Shown here: positions 17,740 through 24,761 of the stretch, piece by piece
Position numbering within the stretch: position 1 is the stretch's first letter
How the letters are laid out: every line of letters starts with the position of its first letter
Position numbers and translations under genes: made by a program
Notes under the pieces: generated by a model
The model's database searches: none
What the model was told of the DNA's origin: nothing
The model's input: the letters and a program-made list of their open reading frames with translations, nothing else
NCBI GenBank assembly: GCA_040414495.1
Contig: JBEDUI010000247.1
Location: forward strand, 1 to 58,857
DNA from: DATAVB01 sp040414495
GTDB taxonomy: Bacteria > Actinomycetota > Actinomycetes > Mycobacteriales > QHCD01
Direction of reading: 5' to 3'
Length of the DNA stretch: 58,857 bases

Positions 17740-18696
17740 TCAGCCGGCGCTGCGGGTTTTCGCGCTTGTCCAGTTGTGGTCAAGGAAACGCACCATTCCC
17801 GGCAGTTGTGGGATGAATGTCGTGCGGTTGTGTGCGCCGGAGGGATGCCGGACCACGACGGTGAGCCCGTGTTGCAGCACCAATGCCCCGAACCGGTCCG
17901 CCTCGCCGTGCGCCGTGCCGTACTGCAAAGGCGTTGCCTCGTCCTTGCCCTCGACCAGGAAAAACCGCAGGCTGCCGGCTTTCGCCGACGCGATCAGCTG
18001 ATCCGGCGCGTGCGCGGAATTGTCGCCGCCGAATACGCCGTCCGGATCGTCCACTCGGTACCAACCGCCGAACGAGGCGACCTGGGTGTACAGCGACGGA
18101 TGCCGCAGCGCGATCGAACTGGCGCCGAATCCGCCCATGCCGAACCCGGCAATTGCTCGCAGCCGGGCCGATCGCCGCTGATCCCCTTCCACCAGGCGGA
18201 TCACCGTCGTGGTGACGAAATGCTCCAGCCCGAATGTCCGGTTGACCGCGTTGCCCCAGTCCGGCTGTTGCGCGCTGATCGTCCGTCCGTCCGGAACCGC
18301 CACCACGAACGGGATTCCGGTCTGGCACATCTGCCGGTCCAGGATGCGGCCCAGCCGCAGTTGGACCGCCGACCGGTCGCTCTGGCCGTGGTCCAGCAGG
18401 AGGTACAGCACCGGAAGTTTGGCGCTGTCGGGTCCGGCCGGCCGGTGAATCCAGATTTCGCGGGAGCCGCCGACCGCCTGCGGGTCCGGCACGCTGCGGT
18501 AGCTGTCCACGCCAGGCGTGGTGCATTCGCGGGTGGTCGCCCGGGTCGGTGCCGGCGTGGGCGTAGGCGTCGGGGTAGCGATCAGAGTCGAGGCCGTACT
18601 GCTCTTGTGGTTGCTACCTCCTCCGACTGAGGCCACCACAAAGACACAAAACGCCGTCAGGGCCACCAGAGCGAGGCCGATCCGCAGGTGTCGCAC
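17740..18696 (-). CDS. secreted esterase-D/mycolyltransferase-like protein lacking the nucleophile serine
   Basis: 318 aa. Signal or anchor helix (residues 5-24), a Thr-Pro linker (about 40-52), then an alpha/beta hydrolase of the esterase PF00756 type: LPVLYLLLDHGQ, FVVAVPDG, LRAIAGFGMGGFGASSIALRHP. The nucleophile elbow, normally G-x-S-M-G-G, reads G-F-G-M-G-G; Gly186 replaces serine through a GGC codon, one base from AGC. Asp252 (EGKDEATP) and His289 (SGAHNR) seem retained. The protein is therefore probably non-hydrolytic, perhaps carbohydrate-binding or structural. GTG 18696 has TAGGGT six bases upstream and no ribosome site. Confidence 0.85.
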   Translation of the reverse strand: MRHLRIGLALVALTAFCVFVVASVGGGSNHKSSTASTLIATPTPTPTPAPTRATTRECTTPGVDSYRSVPDPQAVGGSREIWIHRPAGPDSAKLPVLYLLLDHGQSDRSAVQLRLGRILDRQMCQTGIPFVVAVPDGRTISAQQPDWGNAVNRTFGLEHFVTTTVIRLVEGDQRRSARLRAIAGFGMGGFGASSIALRHPSLYTQVASFGGWYRVDDPDGVFGGDNSAHAPDQLIASAKAGSLRFFLVEGKDEATPLQYGTAHGEADRFGALVLQHGLTVVVRHPSGAHNRTTFIPQLPGMVRFLDHNWTSAKTRSAG

Positions 18697-18702
18697 CGAG
18701 CT

Positions 18703-18708
18703 ACCCTA
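18703..18708 (-). promoter_or_regulatory. -10 box TAGGGT, leaderless start of the esterase-like gene
   Basis: TAGGGT stands six bases before GTG 18696, and no Shine-Dalgarno sequence lies in between. Confidence 0.45.
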
Positions 18709-18828
18709 GCGACCGCCCGGAACCAGTCCGGTACGACCCGTGATCGCAACCGTCGGTGAGGATTTCCGGCCGCGCCGGGTCTTCAGGACTCCGTCCGCTT
18801 CATCGGCAAATACGTAGCGTAGTTTTTG

Positions 18829-18857
18829 TTGACAGAACGTCGAACTCCCGCGATATT
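18829..18857 (+). promoter_or_regulatory. strong sigma-70-type promoter of the 27-codon gene
   Basis: Perfect -35 TTGACA (18829-18834), a 17-base spacer and -10 GATATT (18852-18857). The expected transcription start near 18864 gives a 5' leader of about 35 bases before the ribosome site and GTG at 18899. Confidence 0.65.
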
Positions 18858-18898
18858 CGGCCGTGCGCCCAACAGCGACGCTCTCCCGGAGGATTGAC

Positions 18899-18982
18899 GT
18901 GACGTTCCCAGCTACGCAGCCGCCATACGGCGCGACGCGGACGTTCGGATCCTCGACAGTGGACAGAGACCTTCTCGGATAG
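18899..18982 (+). CDS. 27-residue small protein of unknown function
   Basis: GTG start with CGGAGGA ending eight bases upstream; 27 codons, stop TAG. The peptide runs MTFPATQPPYG to TVDRDLLG and has no membrane segment or signal. It sits in a self-contained unit: a consensus promoter 70 bases upstream and a 14-bp hairpin right after the stop, all within an intergenic region whose flanking genes both run leftward. I do not recognise a family. A small translated gene is the simplest reading; an sRNA with incidental coding capacity is the alternative. Confidence 0.6.
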   Translation: MTFPATQPPYGATRTFGSSTVDRDLLG

Positions 18983-19027
18983 AGGCCGTGGGCCGGACAG
19001 ACAACCAGCGCTGCCGGCCCACGGCCT
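18983..19027. terminator. 14-bp hairpin terminator after the 27-codon gene
   Basis: AGGCCGTGGGCCGG (18983-18996) and CCGGCCCACGGCCT (19014-19027) pair perfectly around a 17-base loop. The left arm starts immediately after the TAG stop. The hairpin could also end the leftward PGPGW transcript, which stops at 19062. Confidence 0.75.
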
Positions 19028-19061
19028 GACCAAATTTCCTATCTGATTTCGTACGGCCGGC

Positions 19062-19511
19062 TCAGCCGGCGTCGGGCAACGGCTGAGGCTGTACCTCTTC
19101 CGCGTGCCGCTCGGGCCGCGATTCCGCAACCTGCAGTCGCTCTGCCGCCGGCGGTACGGACCCGACATGCCACCCGTTCGGCGGCCCACCCACCGCGATC
19201 CGACCCGGATACGGCCGATTCTCGACGACAACCTGATCCGGTGTCGGCGCCAGCGCCGGATCGGAATGACCGCCTCCGCGCCAGCGACGAACTCGATATC
19301 GGACTTGCCGGTAAATAGCGAGTCCCCGGGTTTTCGCCCAATTCAGCAGGCGCTCGGCCCAGGTGAATTCGGTGGCCAGCAACGCCAATCCCCCAAAGAT
19401 CACGACGAGGCCTGGCCCGGGCAATACCAGCAGCGCTGCACCGCCAATCAGCAACGCACCACCAAGAATGAGCACAAGTACCCGGCGTGCGAGACGAGCA
19501 ACAGACGACAC
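19062..19511 (-). CDS. PGPGW-motif (TIGR02611-like) small membrane protein
   Basis: 149 aa. Two closely packed hydrophobic stretches at about residues 8-45 surround the LLVLPGPGLVVIFGGLALLATEF signature typical of actinobacterial PGPGW/TIGR02611 proteins. A basic segment (RYRVRRWRGG) and a low-complexity proline-rich tail follow. GTG 19511 is chosen because GGAGG (19518-19522) is correctly spaced; the frame extends further upstream but without a ribosome site. The function of the family is unknown. It is divergent from the PucR regulator. Confidence 0.8.
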   Translation of the reverse strand: MSSVARLARRVLVLILGGALLIGGAALLVLPGPGLVVIFGGLALLATEFTWAERLLNWAKTRGLAIYRQVRYRVRRWRGGGHSDPALAPTPDQVVVENRPYPGRIAVGGPPNGWHVGSVPPAAERLQVAESRPERHAEEVQPQPLPDAG

Positions 19512-19658
19512 TGGCCACCTCCGAGCGGTCACCCCAGCGCTCTCCACTGTGCCCCCGGCGCAGGCAGTTGTCAGGCTCGGATACGGCTATCCTCGGTGCC
19601 GGTTCGCTGCCGGGCCCCGGCAAGTTCCGCGTCACGACCGCTGAGAGGACGGCCGAGG

Positions 19659-20768
19659 ATGGTTACCGCGTCGCAGTTGGACAAGGTCGCCACGGCCGCC
19701 GGTCGTGAAGCCGGCGGTGTGCCGGTCGAGCTGCTCGGCGACTACCTGCCGATCGTCGTCGACGCGGCCGCGACGGGCCGGCGGCTCAGCGCGGACGAGC
19801 TGACCGCATGCCAGCAGCGCGGTGCGGACGCGGCGCGGGCCCGGGTGCCGCTGCGGGAGTTGGTCGACCTCTACCTGTCGGCGACGTGGCGGCTGTGGCG
19901 TTTGTTGCCGCACGCGGATTCCCGGCGCCGGGACGTCGGCGAGGCGGTGTTGCGCGCGGCTGACGACGCAGTGGCCAGCGCGACGGACGGCTACCAGCAG
20001 GCCCGCCGGGAGCTGGTTCGGCACGAGATCGCCAGTCGCCGCGAGCTCATCGACGACCTGTTGTCCGGGCGGGCCGACGTCGCGAGCCTGATGGAACGGG
20101 CCGAGCAACACGGGCTGCGGCTGGCCGCGGCGCACACCGTCAGCGTGATCCGCTCGCCCAGCACATTCACCGATTCCAGCCCATTGATTGGCCGGACCGA
20201 ACGCGCGCTGGGCGGTGAGGACGGCGGCGTATTGGTCGCGAGCAAGGAAGGTCAGCTGGTCTGCATCGCGCCGGCCGACGAGCCGATCACCGACCAGCTC
20301 ACCAAGGTGCTGCGCGACGCGCCCGCCACAATCGGGGTCGGTCGCGCTTATGCCGGTCCGGCCGGGGTCTACCGCTCGTACGAGGAAGCCCGGAACGCCT
20401 TGGACATCGCCGGTCGCCTGGGCCTGCCCGGACCGGTCGTACGGGCCGCCGACCTGCTCGTCTACCAGGTGCTGGGCCGGGACCGCGCCGCGATGGTCGA
20501 CCTGGTGCGTGCCGTACTCGAGCCGCTGACCGGCGCCCGCGGCGGAGCCGAGGCGCTGCTGCACACACTCGAGGTCTACTTCGGCACTGGGGCGGTGACC
20601 GCGCAGGCGGCTCGCGAGTTGCACCTGTCGGTACGCGCCGTCACCTACCGGCTGGCCCGGGTCCGCGCCCTGACCGGCCACGACCCGGACGACCCGATGC
20701 AGCGGTTCACCCTGCACGCCGCGGTGCTGGGCGCCCGGCTGCTGGGCTGGCCGGCCGAATCCATTTAG
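19659..20768 (+). CDS. PucR/CdaR-family transcriptional regulator
   Basis: 369 aa. The C-terminal PucR helix-turn-helix (about 315-369) reads LLHTLEVYFGTGAVTAQAAREL followed by LSVRAVTYRLARVRALTG. The central region (about 165-290) is the GGDEF-like domain usual in this family. The N-terminal helical region (RVPLRELVDLYLSATWRLWR) is RsbT-co-antagonist-like, as in many actinobacterial PucR proteins. The ATG at 19659 has GAGAGG and GAGG upstream. The target is unknown; the neighbours are a PGPGW gene and the small-gene/terC unit. Confidence 0.87.
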   Translation: MVTASQLDKVATAAGREAGGVPVELLGDYLPIVVDAAATGRRLSADELTACQQRGADAARARVPLRELVDLYLSATWRLWRLLPHADSRRRDVGEAVLRAADDAVASATDGYQQARRELVRHEIASRRELIDDLLSGRADVASLMERAEQHGLRLAAAHTVSVIRSPSTFTDSSPLIGRTERALGGEDGGVLVASKEGQLVCIAPADEPITDQLTKVLRDAPATIGVGRAYAGPAGVYRSYEEARNALDIAGRLGLPGPVVRAADLLVYQVLGRDRAAMVDLVRAVLEPLTGARGGAEALLHTLEVYFGTGAVTAQAARELHLSVRAVTYRLARVRALTGHDPDDPMQRFTLHAAVLGARLLGWPAESI

Positions 20769-20887
20769 GACATTGCCGGATCCCGGCAACGTCGTGGTCG
20801 CGTAGTCGGCCAGCCGCGAACCTGTCCGGACCGGCGCCGTGCTTCGTACCGTGAGCGTCGTTGTCCTCCGTAGAAGGGTTCGTTGCC

Positions 20888-21034
20888 ATGGTCAAACTCC
20901 CCCAACGGCTCACCGATCTGGCCCACAGCGGGCGGGGCCAGGACCTGACCAAAAAGGCGAAGGAATTCGCCGGGCGGCCGGAGAACCGTCGCAAGCTCGA
21001 GCAATTACGGAGCCGGCTGACAAAGAAACACTAA
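20888..21034 (+). CDS. 48-residue basic helical small protein
   Basis: ATG start with AGAAGGG nine bases upstream, stop TAA, and the G/C-rich third positions of real genes in this window. The product, from MVKLPQRLTDLAHSGRG to RSRLTKKH, is strongly basic, lacks a membrane segment and is probably largely helical. It resembles the small MT0933-like proteins of actinobacteria only in general character. It lies 119 bases after the PucR stop and 30 bases before terC, so it is probably cotranscribed with terC. Function unknown. Confidence 0.65.
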   Translation: MVKLPQRLTDLAHSGRGQDLTKKAKEFAGRPENRRKLEQLRSRLTKKH

Positions 21035-21064
21035 TTCGCCATGTGAGGGCGAGGAGCGCGCACA

Positions 21065-22042
21065 GTGAACGTCCCATTCCTGGCCTGGGCCGGGCTATTC
21101 GCTGTCCTCGTGCTGTTTGTGGCGCTCGATCTGTTTGTGCTTCATCGCGGTCATCATTCCGTCTCGCTGCGCGAGGCCACGTTCGGAACAATCGGCTGGA
21201 CGCTGTTGGGACTGGCGTTTACCGGCGTTGTGCTCTTGCTCGGAGATAGGCACGACGCCACCGCCTACCTGACCGGTTATCTGCTGGAAAAGACGCTGTC
21301 ACTGGACAATGTCGCGGTTTTCGCGGTGTTGTTCACCGCATTTGCCGTACCGGAGCTGCTGCGTAGCCGGCTGCTCAGCATCGGGGTGCTCGCGGCATTG
21401 GCATTGCGGATTGTTTTTATCGCCGCCGGACTGGCGGTGCTGGGCGCGGTACACGCCGTGCTGTACGTATTCGGCGCACTGCTGCTTTTCACCGGAATTC
21501 GGATGATGGTGCGGCGGGAGGAACACGAGCCGCGGCCGGAGCAGAGCCGGATGCTCGGGCTGATCGGCCGTATCCTCCCGCTGAGCCAGGAGTACGACCA
21601 GGATCGTTACCTCACCCGCAAGCGCACCGCCGCTGGTGTGCTGCGCCGGCACGCGACGCCGCTGCTGGCCGTCATCATCGCGATCGCCACCGCGGACGTG
21701 GTGTTCGCGGTCGACTCGATCCCGGCGGTGTTCGCGGTCACCACCGAACCGTTCCTGGTGGTGTCGGCCAACGCCTTCGCGGTGCTGGGGCTACGGCCGA
21801 CGTACTTCCTGCTCGCCGGCGCGATGGATCGGTTCGTACACCTGCAGACCGGCCTCGCGATCGTGCTCCTCGGCGTCGGCACGAAGATGCTGTTGGCCGA
21901 CGTCGTGCACATTCCGGCCTGGGTCAACCTGGCCGGCGTTCTCGTCATTCTCGGTACGGCGGTCGTGGCGTCCTTGCTAAGCACCCGGCCGGCCCCACGC
22001 GAACAACCTCAGCCCAAGCCGGCCGCACCGGCAAGGCCGTAA
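21065..22042 (+). CDS. TerC/Alx family integral membrane protein
   Basis: 325 aa with about nine hydrophobic helices. Family-conserved acidic intramembrane motifs are present: EKTLSLDNVAVFAVLF near residues 75-90 and TADVVFAVDSIPAVFAVT near 215-233. TerC/Alx proteins take part in metal (Mn2+) efflux and metalation of exported proteins, and tellurite resistance in some species. GTG 21065 has GAGGAG upstream. The last 34 bases overlap the convergent hypothetical gene. No yybP-ykoY riboswitch was seen upstream. Confidence 0.92.
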   Translation: MNVPFLAWAGLFAVLVLFVALDLFVLHRGHHSVSLREATFGTIGWTLLGLAFTGVVLLLGDRHDATAYLTGYLLEKTLSLDNVAVFAVLFTAFAVPELLRSRLLSIGVLAALALRIVFIAAGLAVLGAVHAVLYVFGALLLFTGIRMMVRREEHEPRPEQSRMLGLIGRILPLSQEYDQDRYLTRKRTAAGVLRRHATPLLAVIIAIATADVVFAVDSIPAVFAVTTEPFLVVSANAFAVLGLRPTYFLLAGAMDRFVHLQTGLAIVLLGVGTKMLLADVVHIPAWVNLAGVLVILGTAVVASLLSTRPAPREQPQPKPAAPARP

Positions 22043-22410
22043 AGCGCGGCGTCTACGGCCTCACGGGTCTCCCCGCCGCTGACCGCGATCAGTTGCCGCA
22101 GCCCGTCGACCAGCGCCCGGGCGGCGTCGGCCGGTCCGAGTACCCGCGTCTGCAACGCCACACCGCGGACGAAATGGCTGACCTGTAGTTGGGTACCGAC
22201 CCGGACCGTGGCCCGGAACGCCTGATCGCCCAGGATCAACCGACCCGGCTCCGGCCGCCGCAGCAGGCCGCCCGGGCGGGGCGGGGTGTACTCGACACCA
22301 GGCAGCGCCCCGAGCTGGCCCAGTACGGTCTCACCGCCGCCGGGCTGGTTGAGGACAGCGGTCAGCACCCGGACCGCGCCCTCCCCATCGATGTCCCGCG
22401 GTGCGGTCAT
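22009..22410 (-). CDS. hypothetical protein, partner of the YbjQ-like gene
   Basis: 133 aa, not recognised. No signal peptide or membrane segment. A central beta-rich region (PGRLILGDQAFRATVRVGTQLQVSHFVRGVALQ) is followed by two amphipathic helices. Its ATG overlaps the stop of the upstream YbjQ-like gene by four bases (ATGA), so the two are coupled and probably act together. Its 3' end overlaps terC tail to tail by 34 bases. Confidence 0.75.
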   Translation of the reverse strand: MTAPRDIDGEGAVRVLTAVLNQPGGGETVLGQLGALPGVEYTPPRPGGLLRRPEPGRLILGDQAFRATVRVGTQLQVSHFVRGVALQTRVLGPADAARALVDGLRQLIAVSGGETREAVDAALYGLAGAAGLG

Positions 22411-23189
22411 CGGAGCGGCAGAACCTGTGACGGGGCGGCGAACCGGGCCTCGCCGATGCGCCGCACCGCCGTACCCGAGGCGTAGAACTCCATCGTGTGC
22501 GGACCCCAGACGAACTCGCTGGTCTCCAACGACACACCGACCACACCGTGCGCGGCGTCGCGCTCGGCCTCAGCCTGCATGCGGGCCATAGCGATCTCCC
22601 GGGCGTCGTAGTAGGCCTGTGTCCACTGTGGCATCTCGACGTTCTGCCCGATCTGGCTCAATGTTTGCAGGAATCCCTGCGCCGCGACGTGATAAACGCA
22701 GTTGCCGAGGACGAACGCGACCGGCGCCCAGCCGATGCCCAGCAGCGTGTAGAAATCCTGACCGGACAGGTGCGAGGAAAACGCCCGTCCGTCCGGCCTT
22801 TTGAACGCACCGCTGCCGCTTTTCTCCCGGACCGCGGTCCCGACGGCGACGAACTCGATGTGCTCGGCGCTGACGCCGTGCTGCCGCCATTGCAGCCGCA
22901 CCCCGACGATGCCGTCGGCCTGCAACGCGTCGGCCTCGGCCTGCATCCGGGCCATCGCGTTCTCCCGGGCCGTGTACATCGCGCTGGTCAGCACATCCAG
23001 CTCCTGGCTGACCTGACGCCGCTGCGCCTGCCAGCCGATGTGGTAGACCGACGTGCCCATCACGAGGTCGATCGGCGTGAAGTTCAGGTTGTCCAGCAGG
23101 GCGAACTCGGCTATCGACAGGTCCGAGGTGAAAACCCGGCCGGCCTCGCGGAGGCGGGCCTGCGAGGCTTGGCTGAGCGGTTGGGTCAC
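22407..23189 (-). CDS. duplicated YbjQ/DUF74-like heavy-metal-binding-domain protein
   Basis: 260 aa built from two homologous halves. Each contains an ARE-AMARMQAEA helix followed by G-VGV (residues about 73-98 and 205-230) and a later FVAVGTAVR or FYASGTAVR strand. YbjQ-like proteins normally have one such domain of about 105 aa forming pentamers; here two are fused, with more divergent N-terminal parts. The start is GTG 23189 with GGAG at the right spacing. It forms a coupled pair with the downstream hypothetical gene. The metal-binding role is inferred from the family name only. Confidence 0.75.
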   Translation of the reverse strand: MTQPLSQASQARLREAGRVFTSDLSIAEFALLDNLNFTPIDLVMGTSVYHIGWQAQRRQVSQELDVLTSAMYTARENAMARMQAEADALQADGIVGVRLQWRQHGVSAEHIEFVAVGTAVREKSGSGAFKRPDGRAFSSHLSGQDFYTLLGIGWAPVAFVLGNCVYHVAAQGFLQTLSQIGQNVEMPQWTQAYYDAREIAMARMQAEAERDAAHGVVGVSLETSEFVWGPHTMEFYASGTAVRRIGEARFAAPSQVLPLR

Positions 23190-23244
23190 GGGGCACTCCG
23201 GCGCAGGGGCGAGACGGACAACAGCCCCGTCAGCATAGACAGCG

Positions 23245-24285
23245 CTATATAAGCCTCAGCTGGGTCGGTGGCCGTACCGGCGGCGGTGTTTTTTGTGGCT
23301 GTGTTTGTGGCGGTTCCTCGACCGCGCGGGCCTCCCCCGACTCGGTGCGGCGCAGGCCGTAGTGCCGCGCCCGTTCTTCCACGTACTCCCGTATCGAGGC
23401 CTGGTAAGACTGGTCCGCGTACGCGCTCTGCCCGTAGAGCGCGCGGTAATCGGCCAGCAGCCCGGGATGATTACGTCGCAGCCACGCTATGTACCACTCC
23501 CGGGCTGCTGGCCGCAGGTGCAGTACCAACGGCGTGACCGATCGCGCCCCGGCCGCCGCGATTTCCCTTACGGCCGCGTCGAGTTGCTCCGGGCTGTCGG
23601 TCAGGAACGGCAGGATCGGCGCCATCAACACGCCGCCGCCAAGACCGGCCGCGCTCAGCTCACGGACCACCTGCAACCGCCGGGTCGGGCTGGGTGTGCC
23701 CGGCTCGACGCTGCGCCACATTTCCCGCTCCAGCAGGCCGATCGAGACGTTGACGCTGACGTCGGTGACCGCCCGCGCCTGGCGCAGCAGGTCCAGGTCG
23801 CGCAGCACCAACGCGCCCTTGGTCAGAATCGAGAACGGGTTCTGCGTATCACGCAACGCCTCGAGGATGCCGGGCATCAGCCGGTACCGCCCCTCGGCCC
23901 GTTGGTAACAGTCCACATTGGTGCCCATCGCCACGTGCTCGCCCCGCCAGCCCGGTGCCGCCAGCTCATGCCGCAGCCGTTCGGCCGCGTTGATCTTCAC
24001 CACGATCTGCGTGTCGAAATCCGCACCGGAGTCGAATTCCAGGTAGGTATGCGTGTTCCGGGCGAAGCAGTAGACGCAGGCATGCGAGCAACCCCGGTAC
24101 GGGTTGATGGTCCAGCGGAACGCCATCCGCGACGCCTTGGGCACCTGGTTGAGGATGCTGCGGGCGCGCACCTCGTAGAACGTGATGCCGCGAAACTGCG
24201 GGGTGTCCACTGTGCGCACCACGACGTCCTGGCCGAACAGGGCGCCGCTCTCCTGTCCGTTGACCTGCTGGTTCTGCCAACGCAT
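23245..24285 (-). CDS. Rv2578c-family radical SAM protein (SplB-like), SOS-regulated
   Basis: 346 aa. Radical SAM cluster motif C-x3-C-x2-C in RGCSHACVYCFARNTH (about residues 58-72), followed by SPL-like segments SILTKGALVLRDLDLL and VSVNVSIGLLEREMWR. Related to spore photoproduct lyase and the Rv2578c family; its reaction is not established, but family context points to nucleic-acid repair or modification. GGGAGGAG precedes an ATGATG; the second ATG (24285) matches relatives that begin MRW. A LexA-type box lies 25 bases upstream, which fits DNA-damage induction. Confidence 0.9.
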   Translation of the reverse strand: MRWQNQQVNGQESGALFGQDVVVRTVDTPQFRGITFYEVRARSILNQVPKASRMAFRWTINPYRGCSHACVYCFARNTHTYLEFDSGADFDTQIVVKINAAERLRHELAAPGWRGEHVAMGTNVDCYQRAEGRYRLMPGILEALRDTQNPFSILTKGALVLRDLDLLRQARAVTDVSVNVSIGLLEREMWRSVEPGTPSPTRRLQVVRELSAAGLGGGVLMAPILPFLTDSPEQLDAAVREIAAAGARSVTPLVLHLRPAAREWYIAWLRRNHPGLLADYRALYGQSAYADQSYQASIREYVEERARHYGLRRTESGEARAVEEPPQTQPQKTPPPVRPPTQLRLI

Positions 24286-24310
24286 CATGCTCCTCCCGTT
24301 CACTCCAGGG

Positions 24311-24324
24311 GAACATACGTTCGA
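24311..24324 (-). promoter_or_regulatory. LexA SOS box upstream of the radical SAM gene
   Basis: GAACATACGTTC (24311-24322) followed by GA gives GAAC-N4-GTTCGA, the actinobacterial SOS operator (TCGAAC-N4-GTTCGA) with one weak flank. It sits 26 bases before the start codon of the Rv2578c-type gene. Rv2578c itself is in the LexA regulon of M. tuberculosis, which supports the call. Confidence 0.8.
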
Positions 24325-24382
24325 ATCAAATGCAACGTCGCGCCGACTCTCTTCCCCGGCTGCTCGAACAGCGGCCCTCTTG

Positions 24383-24419
24383 GCGATCATGCAGAAATGT
24401 GCCGTCTCTGCATGATCGC
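24383..24419. repeat. 13-bp perfect palindrome with CATGATCGC core
   Basis: GCGATCATGCAGA (24383-24395) and TCTGCATGATCGC (24407-24419) pair perfectly with an 11-base loop. It lies in a 475-base gap between the divergent radical SAM and serine hydrolase genes. A CATGATCGCG arm recurs at 30506-30560. Beyond this palindrome, the SOS box and a weak CTTA-GCC hairpin just before 24762, the gap holds nothing I can name. Confidence 0.6.
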
Positions 24420-24761
24420 GACGGACCGGTGCTGGGCGGCCGCTCCGGATACGTTCCGTACGCTTCGCATGAGCCTGGGTCGATGTGGTGCCGAAATTGG
24501 TACGGATTCCGTTCACGATTATCAAAGACTGACCGCAGTTGCGTCACGCAATACGGCCACCTGCAATTTCCGGTGTGACGTCTGCCGCGCCTCGATCCCG
24601 CGCTGGGGCAAGGCTTTGACGTGATTTGCGTCTCGGTTGGTAGGCCGTAAGAAAGCAATTCCGGTCCATGGCCGCGATAAATATGAAGGCCAGGTACGAA
24701 GATACTGAGAATCCCCTGAAATCTATGGACTTACACCGCCCCAAAAGGCGTAAGTAGAGGC

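Noticed and set aside
16103..18001. 632-codon plus-strand open frame across the membrane protein and esterase-like genes
   Set aside because: Highly basic, low-complexity translation with no recognisable fold; the opposite strand has clear helices, signals and catalytic motifs.
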